Of a stretch of 64,000 nt of DNA, positions 50,004 through 60,781 are shown piece after piece; position 1 is the stretch's first letter, and every line of letters starts with the position of its first letter. The DNA is taken from assembly GCF_000151665.1 (NCBI RefSeq), contig NW_013171838.1:819001-883000 (forward strand), in the 5' to 3' direction. The notes under the pieces are model-generated. The model was given only the letters and a program-made list of their open reading frames with translations. It was not told where the DNA came from and searched no databases. The position numbers and the translations under genes were made by a program. The stretch is from Blastocystis hominis. Taxonomy: Eukaryota; Sar; Bigyra; Opalinata; Blastocystidae.

Positions 50004-53000
50004 ATGAGTTCACAACGCGTAGGATATACTATCAACCCTGAGACTGGAAAACAAATCAAAATCGGTGGACCGACCTGGAAGCGATTGGCCGCCAAGTACT
50101 ACATAATCGGCGATACGTTCACCGATCAGACCATGCCTGACACGAGAGCCTATCTCTCGAGAAAGGTGTTTGGATTAAATATACCCGATGAATATATCGC
50201 CTTTTTCGCACCCTCAAAACGTGGGTTGCGTAAACGTGAAGTTGAGAAACACTATGATGACAGTGATAGTTTCCCTGAGCCTCCGAAACGTCCGTCACGC
50301 AAACGAGTGCGTGATCCTGCTGGAAAGCGCAAGTATCTCGTCGTGGGAAGCGAGGCGTGGAACGAGCGGTACCTCGAGTACGAGTGGGATGGGCACAAGT
50401 TCGGTGAGAAGCGACAACGTCACTTACCCGGTTACCTGAACACCGTGGAGAAGAGACGTGAAATGAGACGCAATAAGGCATATGAACGATTCGATCGCAA
50501 GGTCTCACAGGGACGATTGAGTGATGTGATCGACTCGTCACTCGGGTATGCACTCACGTATTATCACACCGTACAAGGAGACATGTACAAGGAGTGGGTG
50601 AAGGAGAAGCGCACCAAGAAGGACTTCCGTCTCAACAACGATTTTGACAACAGACTGTGGGTTCGACTACCGGGTGAGAAGAGCGATGAGGAAGTGGAAC
50701 CGATCAATCTCATATTCGATGAGACAAATGAATTCAATGAAGTCTTGAAAAAGTTCATCATCAATGGTATGCGTGAATACAATCAATGTTTCATCACCAT
50801 CATGGCATACAACCTCATGTGGACACATGATGGAGACTCCAAGATCCTCAACCTCACAGATGATCGATTGGGACACCTCCGCATCGTTCGTCGAGATCGC
50901 ATCGATGAGTGGATCGAGGAGTACCTGAAGTGGTACCGAAATGCCGTAGAGGAACAGGAGACAGAGGGCAGTGGCTTCGTGTACGCTGGATGGATCGGCT
51001 TCCACATTGAGATGTTCCCACTACGTACATTCGTGGGGTACAAGCAGCACACACCGTACGTCATCGGACGCACAGCGCTCAACCCGGATTTCGATGACAA
51101 CCGATGTCTACAACGGTGTCTCATTCTGGCCAGTGAAGGCGGACACAAGATCGTCGCGAATCGCAAGATTGGCGATGCAACCGTGTACAACAAGTGGTGG
51201 AAGCAACCCGACATGTACAAGGTATTCGGAGTGACCATTCACGAAGTGGAGGAGGCGATGGGCATTCGTGACAATACACCCTTCAACGCGAGTGAAGAGA
51301 AATTCGCCGCATTGGAGGCATTGTTGAAAGTATCGCTCAATGTATTCGAGGTCACACTCTTACCTGGGTACATCGATAAGTCGAAGGAACAATTCGATTT
51401 ATTCACATGCGATGTGGTGTATAAGGGCAAGGAGAAATCACGTTCCCCTCTCTCCCTCTGCATCTTGAACGATCTGAATCTACCTGAGGGCACCCCAAAG
51501 CATTTCTTGTACATCAAGGACTTGAATGATTTCAAGCATCGTGTGACACGACGAAGTGATGCGAAGAATGAAAACCTTTCGAGAAACGTGAAGTGCAGGT
51601 TCTGTGACGACTTCTTCGGATCTCGCAAAGCCGTTCATGATCACGAAGTACAAGTACATCGTGAACTCGTCAATGAGAGCGATCAGTACGACTTGTCAAC
51701 CAATGAGACTCGGTTACGTTTCACAAACCAGCGATACGAAATGCCAGCACCGGTTGTCGTGTACGCTGACTTCGAGTCAGCAATTGACGACAAGAACAAA
51801 CACAAGCCCATCATGTTATCATGTCTAGCCGTGTCTCGCATTCCAGCCATTGACAGCCAACTGCGAGTCTTCCATGCACCACATGAGAGCGAAGAAGATC
51901 TTCGCCCTTTCATGGACTATCTCACACAATTGCAGAGCAGAGTGAAAGAGTATCTCTTCGATGAATTACCACTCGAGAACTCTCCGAGTATCGAGAGGGA
52001 CTTTCGTGCAACAACCGTGTGTCCCTTCTGTCACAAGAAACTGGATAACGACAAAGTACGACATCATGCACATGTGACAGGTGAATACACCACAGGGAAG
52101 GGAGAGGTACGACACTTCGAAGCAGGGCAGTACATATGCACCTGTTGTACCAAGTGTAATCTCCAACTCTCGTTCAACAAGAAGAACTATCGTTTACCCG
52201 TATACTTCCACAATGGATCTCACTACGACTTCACATTCATCATGAAACTCATCGCAGCTCATTCAACCTCTAGTGACTCCTTGGAAGTCATTCCAACTAC
52301 TGAGGACAAGGAGATGCAGATCGAATACAATGGCATACAATTCAAGGACTCGTTGAAGCTCATCAGCAGTCCTCTCAGATCCATTGTCGCACAGACACTC
52401 GGTGGGAACCTCGATTTGTACGTGCACACCAAACAACAACTACGCAAGTACTGCGAATCACGAGGAAAGCAATGGAGTGACGAATACATCGATCTGTTGA
52501 CACGGAAAGAACCCATGTTCTACAGTCTCATCAAATCGTACGACACATTGAACAACACCGTCATTCCTTCTCGCGAACAATGCATTGATGACATGAAAGG
52601 TGAAATGATGCCACAAGACGAGTATGATCACATGGTGAAGCTGTGGAAGACCTTTGACATCAAGACATGGGGTGAATACTACGAATTGTACAATGTACTC
52701 GATGTGACTCTCATGGCCGATGCATTCGAACACTTCCGCGTTACCACATTGAAGGCATTCGGTGTTGATCCGATGCACTACATCACAGCACCACAAATGG
52801 CCTATTCGCTCTTCTTAAAGGTCACAATGGAGGGCGATCATAGCGAGAGTAGCCTCATGACCCTCGCAAGGAAATGGGCTCAGTACATCATGCGCATCAA
52901 CGCGAATGAGGGACTTGAGGAGAAACAACTGGTGAAAGTGTTCTTGAACCGCATGGGTGAGTTCTATGAGAGCAAGGGCATTCGATTGATGGAGACAAAT

Positions 53001-54524
53001 GATATCGATGACTTCATGCGATTGTTGAAGAACCTACGAGGAGGCATCACACAGATCGTGAAACGGCATGCCAAGGTTGACATTGACAACAAGGAGCAAG
53101 CAACGTCATCCCAAGGCATCTACTACTTGGACGCCAACAACCTGTATGGAGGAGCAATGCACAGAATGATGCCTTATGAAATAGTGGGTGTACCTGAGCG
53201 ACGAGAAGTAATGGAAAGGATCAACCGTGATCCAAATGGGTGGGTGCAATCACTCAAGACGTTCGGTAAGTATGGATTCTTCGTCGAGTGTGATATCGAG
53301 GCACCAGTGGAACTCCATGATAAATTCAATGACTTACCATTCTTCCCCGTACAGAAGGCGGGCATGTACTCCGATGGAATCAAGAAGTACGCTGAGAAGA
53401 ACGACATTGTGGACAAAGTGAAAGAGGTGAATACACCGAAGCTCATCTGCGATCTTGTGCCTCGGCGCAAATATCTCGTACACTACTCTCTGCTGCAACT
53501 GGGCATTCAACAGGGATATCGTGTCACTCACATTCACCACATCATTCGATTCAAGCAGGCACCGTTCATCTTCGAGTATGTGAACATGCTGAGTGAGAAA
53601 CGAGCGAAGTCTAAGACCACCGTGGAGAAGAGCCTGTATAAGCTGTTGGCAAACTCAACCTATGGCAAATTCGTTGAGACTGGACTGAAGCGAATGAAGG
53701 TGAAGTTCGCCAACACGTGGAATGAACGCGAGGCTATCATCCAGAAGCACGGATACGACATGATTGCTGGAACAACCATGTATTCCGAGAATCTGATCGG
53801 CATCAAGCTGAACACACCGGTGCGCAGAGTGGAGAAGCCATTCTTCATCGGGTTCGCTATCCTCGACATGTCGAAGCACATCATCTACGATTTCTACTAC
53901 AACGTGCTCAAGACGACATTCAACAGTGTGGAGTTGTTGGGACAGGACACGGACTCGCTCATCGTGCAGTTGAACGACCGTGGTAACATCGTCCACAAAA
54001 TGTGCGATATGTACAAGTCGTTTGACTTTTCTGAGTTGGATAATACGAGCTACTTCTACGGAGAACTCGTAAAATACTACGAGCATGAAGTGGACAAGAG
54101 AAAGTTCCCTTCATTGGAATCATTCCTCAACTTCAACAAGAAGTTGCCGGGACCCATATTCAAGGACGAGCACAACGGGCATCGCATCACTGAATTCGTG
54201 GGACTTAGACCAAAGATGTACTGCTTGGTTGATGAGAAGCATGTGATACACAATGCAGCGAAGGGAGTTCCTCGCAACGTCGTGATCGATGGAGAGAGGA
54301 TGAGTGTGAAGAACATCGAACTATACAAGCGTGTCCTCGAGGCAGAGAAGAAGGAAGATGCAGTGATCGAAGGCAGCTTCAAGCGAATCAACAACCAGGC
54401 CTTCAACATCAGCACGAAAGAACAAACCAAGACACTCATGACTTGCACGGACAACAAACGTTGGATCTTGGACGACAACGTACACACACTGGCGTTCGGT
54501 CATTATAGACTGAAGAGTATGTAA
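50004..54524 (+). CDS. Protein-primed family B DNA polymerase (Polinton pPolB), 1506 aa
   Basis: Replicates the element from its ends with a protein primer. The N-terminal INPETGKQIKIGGPTWKRL is an adaptor-like motif. An N-terminal region follows with C2H2-like CRFCDDFFGSRKAVHDHEVQ (residue about 530). Exonuclease motifs: YADFESA (about 587), HNGSHYDFTF (about 734), YNVLDVTLMAD (about 898). A Cys/His cluster sits at about 672-725. Polymerase motif A is YLDANNLYGGAM (about 1041), motif B KLLANSTYGKF (about 1210), motif C GQDTDSLIV (about 1313). All catalytic residues are present and the frame is uninterrupted, so it may be functional. Start in TATATAAATG. Length is usual for Polinton polymerases. 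Confidence 0.93.
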   Translation: MSSQRVGYTINPETGKQIKIGGPTWKRLAAKYYIIGDTFTDQTMPDTRAYLSRKVFGLNIPDEYIAFFAPSKRGLRKREVEKHYDDSDSFPEPPKRPSRKRVRDPAGKRKYLVVGSEAWNERYLEYEWDGHKFGEKRQRHLPGYLNTVEKRREMRRNKAYERFDRKVSQGRLSDVIDSSLGYALTYYHTVQGDMYKEWVKEKRTKKDFRLNNDFDNRLWVRLPGEKSDEEVEPINLIFDETNEFNEVLKKFIINGMREYNQCFITIMAYNLMWTHDGDSKILNLTDDRLGHLRIVRRDRIDEWIEEYLKWYRNAVEEQETEGSGFVYAGWIGFHIEMFPLRTFVGYKQHTPYVIGRTALNPDFDDNRCLQRCLILASEGGHKIVANRKIGDATVYNKWWKQPDMYKVFGVTIHEVEEAMGIRDNTPFNASEEKFAALEALLKVSLNVFEVTLLPGYIDKSKEQFDLFTCDVVYKGKEKSRSPLSLCILNDLNLPEGTPKHFLYIKDLNDFKHRVTRRSDAKNENLSRNVKCRFCDDFFGSRKAVHDHEVQVHRELVNESDQYDLSTNETRLRFTNQRYEMPAPVVVYADFESAIDDKNKHKPIMLSCLAVSRIPAIDSQLRVFHAPHESEEDLRPFMDYLTQLQSRVKEYLFDELPLENSPSIERDFRATTVCPFCHKKLDNDKVRHHAHVTGEYTTGKGEVRHFEAGQYICTCCTKCNLQLSFNKKNYRLPVYFHNGSHYDFTFIMKLIAAHSTSSDSLEVIPTTEDKEMQIEYNGIQFKDSLKLISSPLRSIVAQTLGGNLDLYVHTKQQLRKYCESRGKQWSDEYIDLLTRKEPMFYSLIKSYDTLNNTVIPSREQCIDDMKGEMMPQDEYDHMVKLWKTFDIKTWGEYYELYNVLDVTLMADAFEHFRVTTLKAFGVDPMHYITAPQMAYSLFLKVTMEGDHSESSLMTLARKWAQYIMRINANEGLEEKQLVKVFLNRMGEFYESKGIRLMETNDIDDFMRLLKNLRGGITQIVKRHAKVDIDNKEQATSSQGIYYLDANNLYGGAMHRMMPYEIVGVPERREVMERINRDPNGWVQSLKTFGKYGFFVECDIEAPVELHDKFNDLPFFPVQKAGMYSDGIKKYAEKNDIVDKVKEVNTPKLICDLVPRRKYLVHYSLLQLGIQQGYRVTHIHHIIRFKQAPFIFEYVNMLSEKRAKSKTTVEKSLYKLLANSTYGKFVETGLKRMKVKFANTWNEREAIIQKHGYDMIAGTTMYSENLIGIKLNTPVRRVEKPFFIGFAILDMSKHIIYDFYYNVLKTTFNSVELLGQDTDSLIVQLNDRGNIVHKMCDMYKSFDFSELDNTSYFYGELVKYYEHEVDKRKFPSLESFLNFNKKLPGPIFKDEHNGHRITEFVGLRPKMYCLVDEKHVIHNAAKGVPRNVVIDGERMSVKNIELYKRVLEAEKKEDAVIEGSFKRINNQAFNISTKEQTKTLMTCTDNKRWILDDNVHTLAFGHYRLKSM

Positions 54525-54590
54525 GGGAGAAGTTGCTTTTACTTTGTTTATTATCAAATAGTGTATAAAGGGCAGACAATGGGGGAAGCG

Positions 54591-54619
54591 AAGCTTCCCC
54601 GGGGGAGCTTTGCTCCCCC
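54591..54619. repeat. Double-hairpin element before the right end of B
   Basis: Stem GGGGAAGC with loop GAA, then stem GGGGGAGC with loop TTT, lying between the polymerase stop and the right terminal repeats. Confidence 0.85.
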
Positions 54620-54639
54620 AATTACCACATTGGCAGACA

Positions 54640-54745
54640 ATAGCCGAAAAGGTTTTCGCGCGTTTCACGTCGTGGTCATCGAGGTGACCAGGAAGACAAT
54701 GATAAAAATGGCAGAAAATGGTAGAAAATGGCAGAAAATTGATTT
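54640..54745. repeat. Subterminal repeat of element B, right
   Basis: Reverse-complement relative of the left subterminal units: GGTTTTCGCGCGTTTCACGT at about 54650, then GTCATCGAGGTGACC and a run of AAAATGGCAGAAAATGG. Confidence 0.65.
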
Positions 54746-54803
54746 CCGCGGTTATTTGGTAGGAAATGGATTTCCGCGCGTTTTACGTCATTCTCCTACT
54801 ACT
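54746..54803 (-). repeat. Right terminal inverted repeat of element B
   Basis: 58 bp ending CTCCTACTACT; reverse complement matches 32084-32141 with about four mismatches. Confidence 0.9.
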
Positions 54804-56360
54804 CACTTTATACAGATTTAACGATATTTCCTTGTCAACAATCTATCATTCATTCTTATGGTACAAAATATACATAATCACAGTATGCACTCAATTCAAA
54901 TCGATGTTTGTAGGATTACTCATTCATTCATTCATTTGTTTGTTTGTTTTCATTTCAGTGTTGAATTGCTGAAATCGAATCGAATCCAACTCCAATATCA
55001 CAACCAATCACATTTCCATTCATTTCGATTCTCTCTCATTCACTCTTCATTATCATAATCACGTATTACATTCATAATAAATAACTAATACATATCATTG
55101 AATGAATTAAGATCTTAAGCAATGAATACTATTTCTTCTATTCTTTTCTTCTATTCTCCTTTCATCCATTCATGATACAAACCATCTCCATGCTATGCAA
55201 TCTTTGTACATCCAACTCATATTCATTCAATAGATTGTGACCAATTACACAAATCATTCCAATACTATTCTATTCACATATAGCATACAATCTGTGACAA
55301 TATCTAGGAATCATTCAGTTCCAACCACTATATACCAATCATTGTGCATTCCAACTAACAATAACGGAATTTACTACAAACTCCAATCATTCATTCATCG
55401 ATTGGTTATTCCAGTACTAAGTATCAACAGCATTGTTTCTGCTACTCAGAATTAGTTATTTTAAGAAAATGGATTTAACAGAATCAAACATTGTGTTAAA
55501 CCAATGAAATGACAGAATCGTGTTTGTCTGGATTTTGTTTGTTTTGAAGCAAAACTATGCATGATCTATGTAATTCGTATCAGGATGTACTAAAACAGAT
55601 CCCTGTGAAATATCATCATTTCAGCTATTGTTCGTCATAATTTGTGAAAATGACTTCATTTCCATTGCTACTTCATACATATGTTATTTTCTACTATTAC
55701 ATTACATTCTAGTATTGTTGTTTTCATTCATATTGGCCATTTCTGATTATTCCACACTTACCTATCTTATTTTGACAGTATTCTATTCCATAGAGTATAC
55801 TAATAAGCCAAAATATACAATCAATCACAAATACACATTATTCTATCTTCCCATACAGAATAATAATGATGATGATTATGACAAAACATCAACTATTCAC
55901 AATCAATCCTATTGAGAATAACTATTTGTGAAGATTCTTGTTTGTTAATACTGCTCATTCCTTCTCTCAGCTTATAACACGAACTAGCAACATTATTAGT
56001 TGTCACATTTAGAATGTGAATTCAATATGGGCTTTGATACAATTCATATCACACAATATGCACCAAAATGAAACAATACACATTTGTTGTTATCTATTGC
56101 AGATATTCATTTTTTAAGTATTGATTCAAAGTATCTCGAGACTATATTATACAGATTAGTCATATATCAAAGGAAATACAATAATACTTGTGGTAAATGA
56201 ATGATTCATCCTTCCTATTTCTATTGATGAGTTCATCCATATTTGATACATGTCACATAACAAAATGATCCTATTTTCACTATAACAAAAACTCTTTCGA
56301 TCAATAATAATATGATTTATCAACTTGTAGCCATCTTAAATCTCATTAATATGGAACAAT
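54804..56360. other. AT-rich spacer between elements B and C
   Basis: About 1.56 kb, very AT-rich, with CATTCATT-type short repeats and no reading frame with recognisable content. No remnant of the missing half of element A is seen here. Probably host intergenic sequence. Confidence 0.5.
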
Positions 56361-56680
56361 AGTAGTAAGGGAATGGCACTTTTTCCGTGAAACCTGGTGG
56401 CAGTTTTTATATTAGTAGTTAGTAATAAACGCATCAAGCGCGATAATTTCCGGCCATTTTCGGCCTATGAAGGCCTTCAAACACTGTTATCTGAATGCCG
56501 ACCGTTCAAAGTCACATCTCAAACTTTGATATCCATGGCTCAATATGGTGTTTTCGCCTGCTGCTATCACCTTCACTTTTTTGGCTTTCATAAGAAATAA
56601 GGGTTGAAAAGATAACCTTAGATAATAATCGACGACGTGATTTGCGCGAAAATCCTTTACCCTGCTGTCTATGGTCAAGA
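56361..56680. repeat. Left terminal and subterminal region of element C
   Basis: TIR-like start at 56361, a second TAGTAGTTAGTAATAAACGC at about 56412 followed by CAAGCGCGATAA (about 56437), and the block 56575-56622 shared with A (21088-21134). Confidence 0.65.
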
Positions 56681-56686
56681 AAGACC

Positions 56687-57343
56687 ATGCACTACTCCAT
56701 GCTCATACAAGACTCACCCACCAAAGGCACATTCACCTGGATTAATCAGTGCAAGTATCGGAACCCCCACATCACTTCCATGACTGTTTTATTTCGACCG
56801 AACTCTGTCATTCTCAGCAACGTTGACACGAACAATGTTACGAATTCGAATAATGAGAGATTATTTATTTACGCTAATTACTACACGATCGACGTACTAT
56901 TCAATACCATCGCTGGCTCAATTGCGATCAATGATAACAACCAAACATATATGGTCGCCGAGAATGCTCAATCAGTTGACCTGAGTGGCGCATCCGACAT
57001 TGCGAACATCCGGAAGCTGGAAGGCTTCCTGATACCTACTACCGTCGCGAGTGAACCATACGACATCACAAACGGCATGAGTGTGATCCGAGTCTACAGT
57101 AGTATCAATGCTCAAACATTCGGTCTGAAGAGTCCGTTGATCGATAACCTGATTCATGTATCGATGGGACTGAACAACATGATCACCTGGGACAACCTAT
57201 CGATCGATGTGATTGAACAATCGAACCTGGACTACATTGATTGGGTACTGACAGATGCAAATGACCGTCCGATCTCCTTGAATTCGAATGTGTACATCTC
57301 GTTTACGATTTCTTGTTACACCCCTTCAGTAAAGAATGGATGA
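56687..57343 (+). CDS. Chimeric structural protein: start of the large protein joined to the 232-aa protein
   Basis: 218 residues. The first 50 match the start of the large modular protein (MHYSMLIQDSPTKGTFTWIN); from the module SVDLSGASDIANI on it follows the 232-aa protein (SVIRVYSSINAQTFGLKSPL to SLNSNVYISF). This fits a deletion of about 3.4 kb by recombination within the shared module, removing the rest of the large gene and the 110-aa gene. The frame is open. Confidence 0.7.
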   Translation: MHYSMLIQDSPTKGTFTWINQCKYRNPHITSMTVLFRPNSVILSNVDTNNVTNSNNERLFIYANYYTIDVLFNTIAGSIAINDNNQTYMVAENAQSVDLSGASDIANIRKLEGFLIPTTVASEPYDITNGMSVIRVYSSINAQTFGLKSPLIDNLIHVSMGLNNMITWDNLSIDVIEQSNLDYIDWVLTDANDRPISLNSNVYISFTISCYTPSVKNG

Positions 57344-59678
57344 ATACGTTGCTACAATTTCAATCATTCGATTCAAACCACACAAAGTGAAATCGAGAAA
57401 CATTATGGACAAAATGTTGAATCGATATTTCGATAAAGTGGTTGAAAGTGAATTCAATCAGCAACGCATGAGGAGCGAACAATGGTGACAGAAGCGAACC
57501 TTGTTTGATTCGTACATGAATCTCTCACCTGCTGAACGTCGTCGTATATCTGTCTCGGACATGCGTGGATATCAAATGCAGCGAATTGATAATGAGAATG
57601 TGCTGTTGTATTCATTCGAGGACAACGTGGTCTACAATGCTAAAATTGGCAAACAATTCAACAAGATCATTGTTCAGTCTGTGAATCACGAGTTGTCTGA
57701 TATGGAGAAACGAGCTGTGTTTGATAATCCATTTGGATATGAGCCAGTATCACCCTATCGTATCCGCTACCAGAGATCACAGGTTGGCGATGCACAAATC
57801 GTGAATATATCTGGTGATGTTGGAGTCAGCATCAACGAAATGAAGAATGCTGCTGAAACCATATCGAATGCAGCTCAACGAATGGGAGATAGTATCAACA
57901 CAGTTACTCAACAGAATGCAATGATTATCAATGATTTTGCTGGCTTGCGAGACGATGCGAGAGAACGAGGTGAACCATAAACAAAAACGCTAAAATATAA
58001 TTGTGATGGTACTATGAGAGAAACCCTTTTAACACAACGTGTGAGACGAGGTAGTAAGAATTATAATATATTGTTGAGACGAGGTTTTGTAGAACGAGGA
58101 GACTGGCTAGTCATACCAGAACCAGAACCTCTGTATGTGACGAATCAGATCGTACAACAGATGGATGTGCCGTCCATTATCACCAAGTTGGATGAAGTGA
58201 TTGAAGTGATGCAGAGTTTCGATATCCAGGTGAACCTTGGAAACATATTTGATGCAATATATGATGTAGCAGATCAATTCAGTTTCTTAGAAGATAAGGA
58301 GATGGGTTATCCTAAGATGATGAAGTTGTTGGAAGATGTACAAACAAAATTGAAAGATTCGAACGATGGAATCAAGTTGTTAAGTGACAAATATGCTAAA
58401 CTGGCAACATGCATTGCTACAAGAGATGACAAGTTGTTCCAGAGTATTGGTGACTTGGTAAATCAGCAGAAAGCGGAGATTCAGGAGAGTAATAGATATT
58501 TGAAATGAGTCGAAACTCGTCTGAAAGGAATTGAAGACAAACCTAATCCTCTCCAAGGAATTGAAATCAAATCTGATCATCCTATAATTGCTGATATCCA
58601 ACCATTGGTTCCAAAACAAAGTGAAATGCGAATCGATGAATTGATAGAGTTCATGAAGAAGCAATACAATCATTTATTGCTACAATGGCTTGAGCGAAAC
58701 AGCTTCATCCAGCAATTCATATCTGCTGAGTTGGCAAAATTGTATGGATCAATTAACATACGGTTGGTTGAATCATTCAATCGATTCTCACCTTTGTTTA
58801 GAGGTATTTCTAATAGAATAGCGCTTATGAATATGAAATTGGTAACTCTTGGTAAAGTTGTTGAAGAAGAGGGAAATGCAACTTTGAAACAATCATTGGA
58901 TGGTACGAATGCTCTGGGTAATACTACTGACCTGATAACAAATGGATTCAATACCATGAGTAGCCAACTTGCTGAAGGACAGACTCAAACTAACAACCTA
59001 TTGACAAATGTTGGTAATGCAGTTGTTGATGGACATGCTCAAACTGGTCAGCTGCTTACTACAATGAGTAATCAACTTGCTAATACTCAGCTGTCCCGGG
59101 AACAATTATATCAACAATTGTATCAGCAGAATATGAGAGGAATCCAAAATTTCATGGATGCCATTTGGTAATCATATGAATATCTCGTGAATCAGCCGCA
59201 CAATCAACAACATGTAATCTTATTGGATGATCGTCAAGCTGAAAGTGTAAATACCAGTTTCACACCTCAAGCAATCGATCAAGTGAATCGAGCTACAGCC
59301 TTGATTGACGCGTATGAAAGTAAAGATTCTAATTCCACCAAGGAAATTTGGGAAAGCGATGATACTCGCGAAGATTTCATTGCTTTCTCAAGTTTGCTTG
59401 CTCGCAATTCCAACAATCCTGTTTTCGCTCAATTCGCAAATGACCTTGGATTCTCACGTCTCTTCAGGGCTTATCGTGATCGAAATGACGACGCCGAACT
59501 GATGAGTTTCTTCATACGAGTAGCTAATAGTAAGGACCTGACTCCTGATTATTTGGACTACATGAAAAACAAGATCAAACGGTTTGCTGTCAATGTAGAT
59601 CAACAATTCGAGCAATATCTGCAAAATACGTACAACACGATCAAGGATATGTTCGTTACACAGGGTTTCAATGGCTAA
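57336..59678 (+). pseudogene. Coiled-coil structural protein, degraded (element C)
   Basis: Homologue of 25561-27864 with several stops: TGA near 57487, TAA near 57978, TGA near 58506, TAA near 59169. The C-terminal part is joined without the TAA that A and B share. More diverged than A and B are from each other. Confidence 0.8.
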
Positions 59679-59717
59679 ATGAAGACGGACAATATTCTTT
59701 TCACTTTGTATACATAA

Positions 59718-60710
59718 ATGACAATTCCATTCACTGTTGATATATCTGCTTTCTATGGCGAACCCGATTTTCGAGAACAGGATAGTGGAACGATCGTGGA
59801 TCGACGCAAGACATTGAATCTTCACAAGGAACTCGAAACACCAGTAAACAACACACCAAAGAGAGCCAAGAAACGAGGGGCGACGAAGCGAGCTCCAGCA
59901 AAAAGTGCTGGTGCCATTGGCTTCAAGGACACCGGTGGTGCTATTGGCTTCAAGAAAGGCGGTGCAACAGGGGGAAGTTGTAAACCCGGAGGAGCACTGG
60001 CATTCAATGAAGCGCAATTGATGAACGAGCTAACCGGACTCAAGAAAGGCGGGGCACTTGGTACTCTCGCTGCCACGATCATCCCAGCGCTCATTCAGAT
60101 GGCTCCACAGATCATCTCGAGTCTCAAAGAGCTAGTGAAGGATAAGGAGGGTGGCGCGCTGAAATTCGGCGGTGCTTCTGCTGTGTTCCTCAATGGAATC
60201 AACCCTGGCGACTACGACGATGTGTTGAAGACCATGAAAGCCATTGAACGACAAAGTAAAAACATTGAAGTCCGAGGTGGAGCCTTGTACGCCGGTTCAA
60301 GTCGTGTTGGCACGTTCTTCAAGAATGCCTGGAACAAGATCAAAGGTTGGTACGACAACAATGCGGACAAGTTGAAACCCATCACCCATATCCTGGTGAA
60401 TGCTGGCACGAATGCTGCGAATAACGCGATCAACAAGGGTGTGAACTATGTATCCCAGAAGACAGGATCGGACACCGTGAAACAGATCGCGAACGTGGTA
60501 GGTGACATGGCAAAGGGTACAGTGAGCGATGTGGTAAACCAGATTCAGGGAAAGGAAAGCAAAGCCGGCACTGGCTACGACATTTCGGACCTCTCGGACG
60601 AGGTGAACGCAATGGCAGTCCCGGCGAAAAAAAAGAATCGCATCCTCACAGCCCTTCCACAGAACGAGAACAAGATAGAGAAGTCAGTGATCCGAAGGAG
60701 AGTGTACTAA
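59718..60710 (+). CDS. pVI-like, GG-rich minor capsid protein candidate (element C)
   Basis: 330 residues, TAAATG start (MTIPFTVDISAFYGEP). Same GGA sites, amphipathic helix and basic C-terminus as A and B. A short GGGGGAAG scar (about 59971) stands where B has a full double hairpin. Confidence 0.55.
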   Translation: MTIPFTVDISAFYGEPDFREQDSGTIVDRRKTLNLHKELETPVNNTPKRAKKRGATKRAPAKSAGAIGFKDTGGAIGFKKGGATGGSCKPGGALAFNEAQLMNELTGLKKGGALGTLAATIIPALIQMAPQIISSLKELVKDKEGGALKFGGASAVFLNGINPGDYDDVLKTMKAIERQSKNIEVRGGALYAGSSRVGTFFKNAWNKIKGWYDNNADKLKPITHILVNAGTNAANNAINKGVNYVSQKTGSDTVKQIANVVGDMAKGTVSDVVNQIQGKESKAGTGYDISDLSDEVNAMAVPAKKKNRILTALPQNENKIEKSVIRRRVY

Positions 60711-60751
60711 GGGGCAGCAAAGCTGCCCCGGGAGGAAGCAAAGCTTCCTCC
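60711..60751. repeat. Double-hairpin element after the pVI-like gene (element C)
   Basis: Stem GGGGCAGC with loop AAA, then stem GGAGGAAGC with loop AAA. GTACT stands on both sides (before it with AA between). B has a collapsed version of the same insertion and A has none. Confidence 0.88.
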
Positions 60752-60781
60752 GTACTGAAGAAGCTCTACACCCACGGCTAC

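Larger units (their letters stand above)
32084..54803 (+). mobile_element. Element B: 22.7-kb Polinton/Maverick-like integrated virus with TIRs
   Basis: Bounded by 58-bp inverted repeats that begin AGTAGTAGG. It carries the Polinton hallmark set: protein-primed PolB, rve integrase, adenain-like protease, packaging ATPase, capsid protein candidate. Length is within the usual 15-25 kb. No 6-bp target duplication is seen: ATCGTT precedes it and CACTTT follows. Genes lack introns. Lesions: stop in the ATPase, several breaks in the coiled-coil gene, a stop in the fibre-like gene, a frameshift at 49.2 kb. Confidence 0.85.

Noticed and set aside
32400-54620. Double hairpins as rho-independent terminators
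   Set aside because: No T-runs follow them, many lie inside reading frames, and the genome is eukaryotic-like; their paired layout and target duplications fit mobile units better.
32078-54809. A 6-bp target-site duplication around element B
   Set aside because: ATCGTT on the left and CACTTT on the right do not match, so no duplication is claimed.
54804-56360. Several short frames of 66-95 codons in the spacer between B and C
   Set aside because: Composition follows the AT-rich background, with no conserved motif, no TAAATG context and no counterpart elsewhere in the window.
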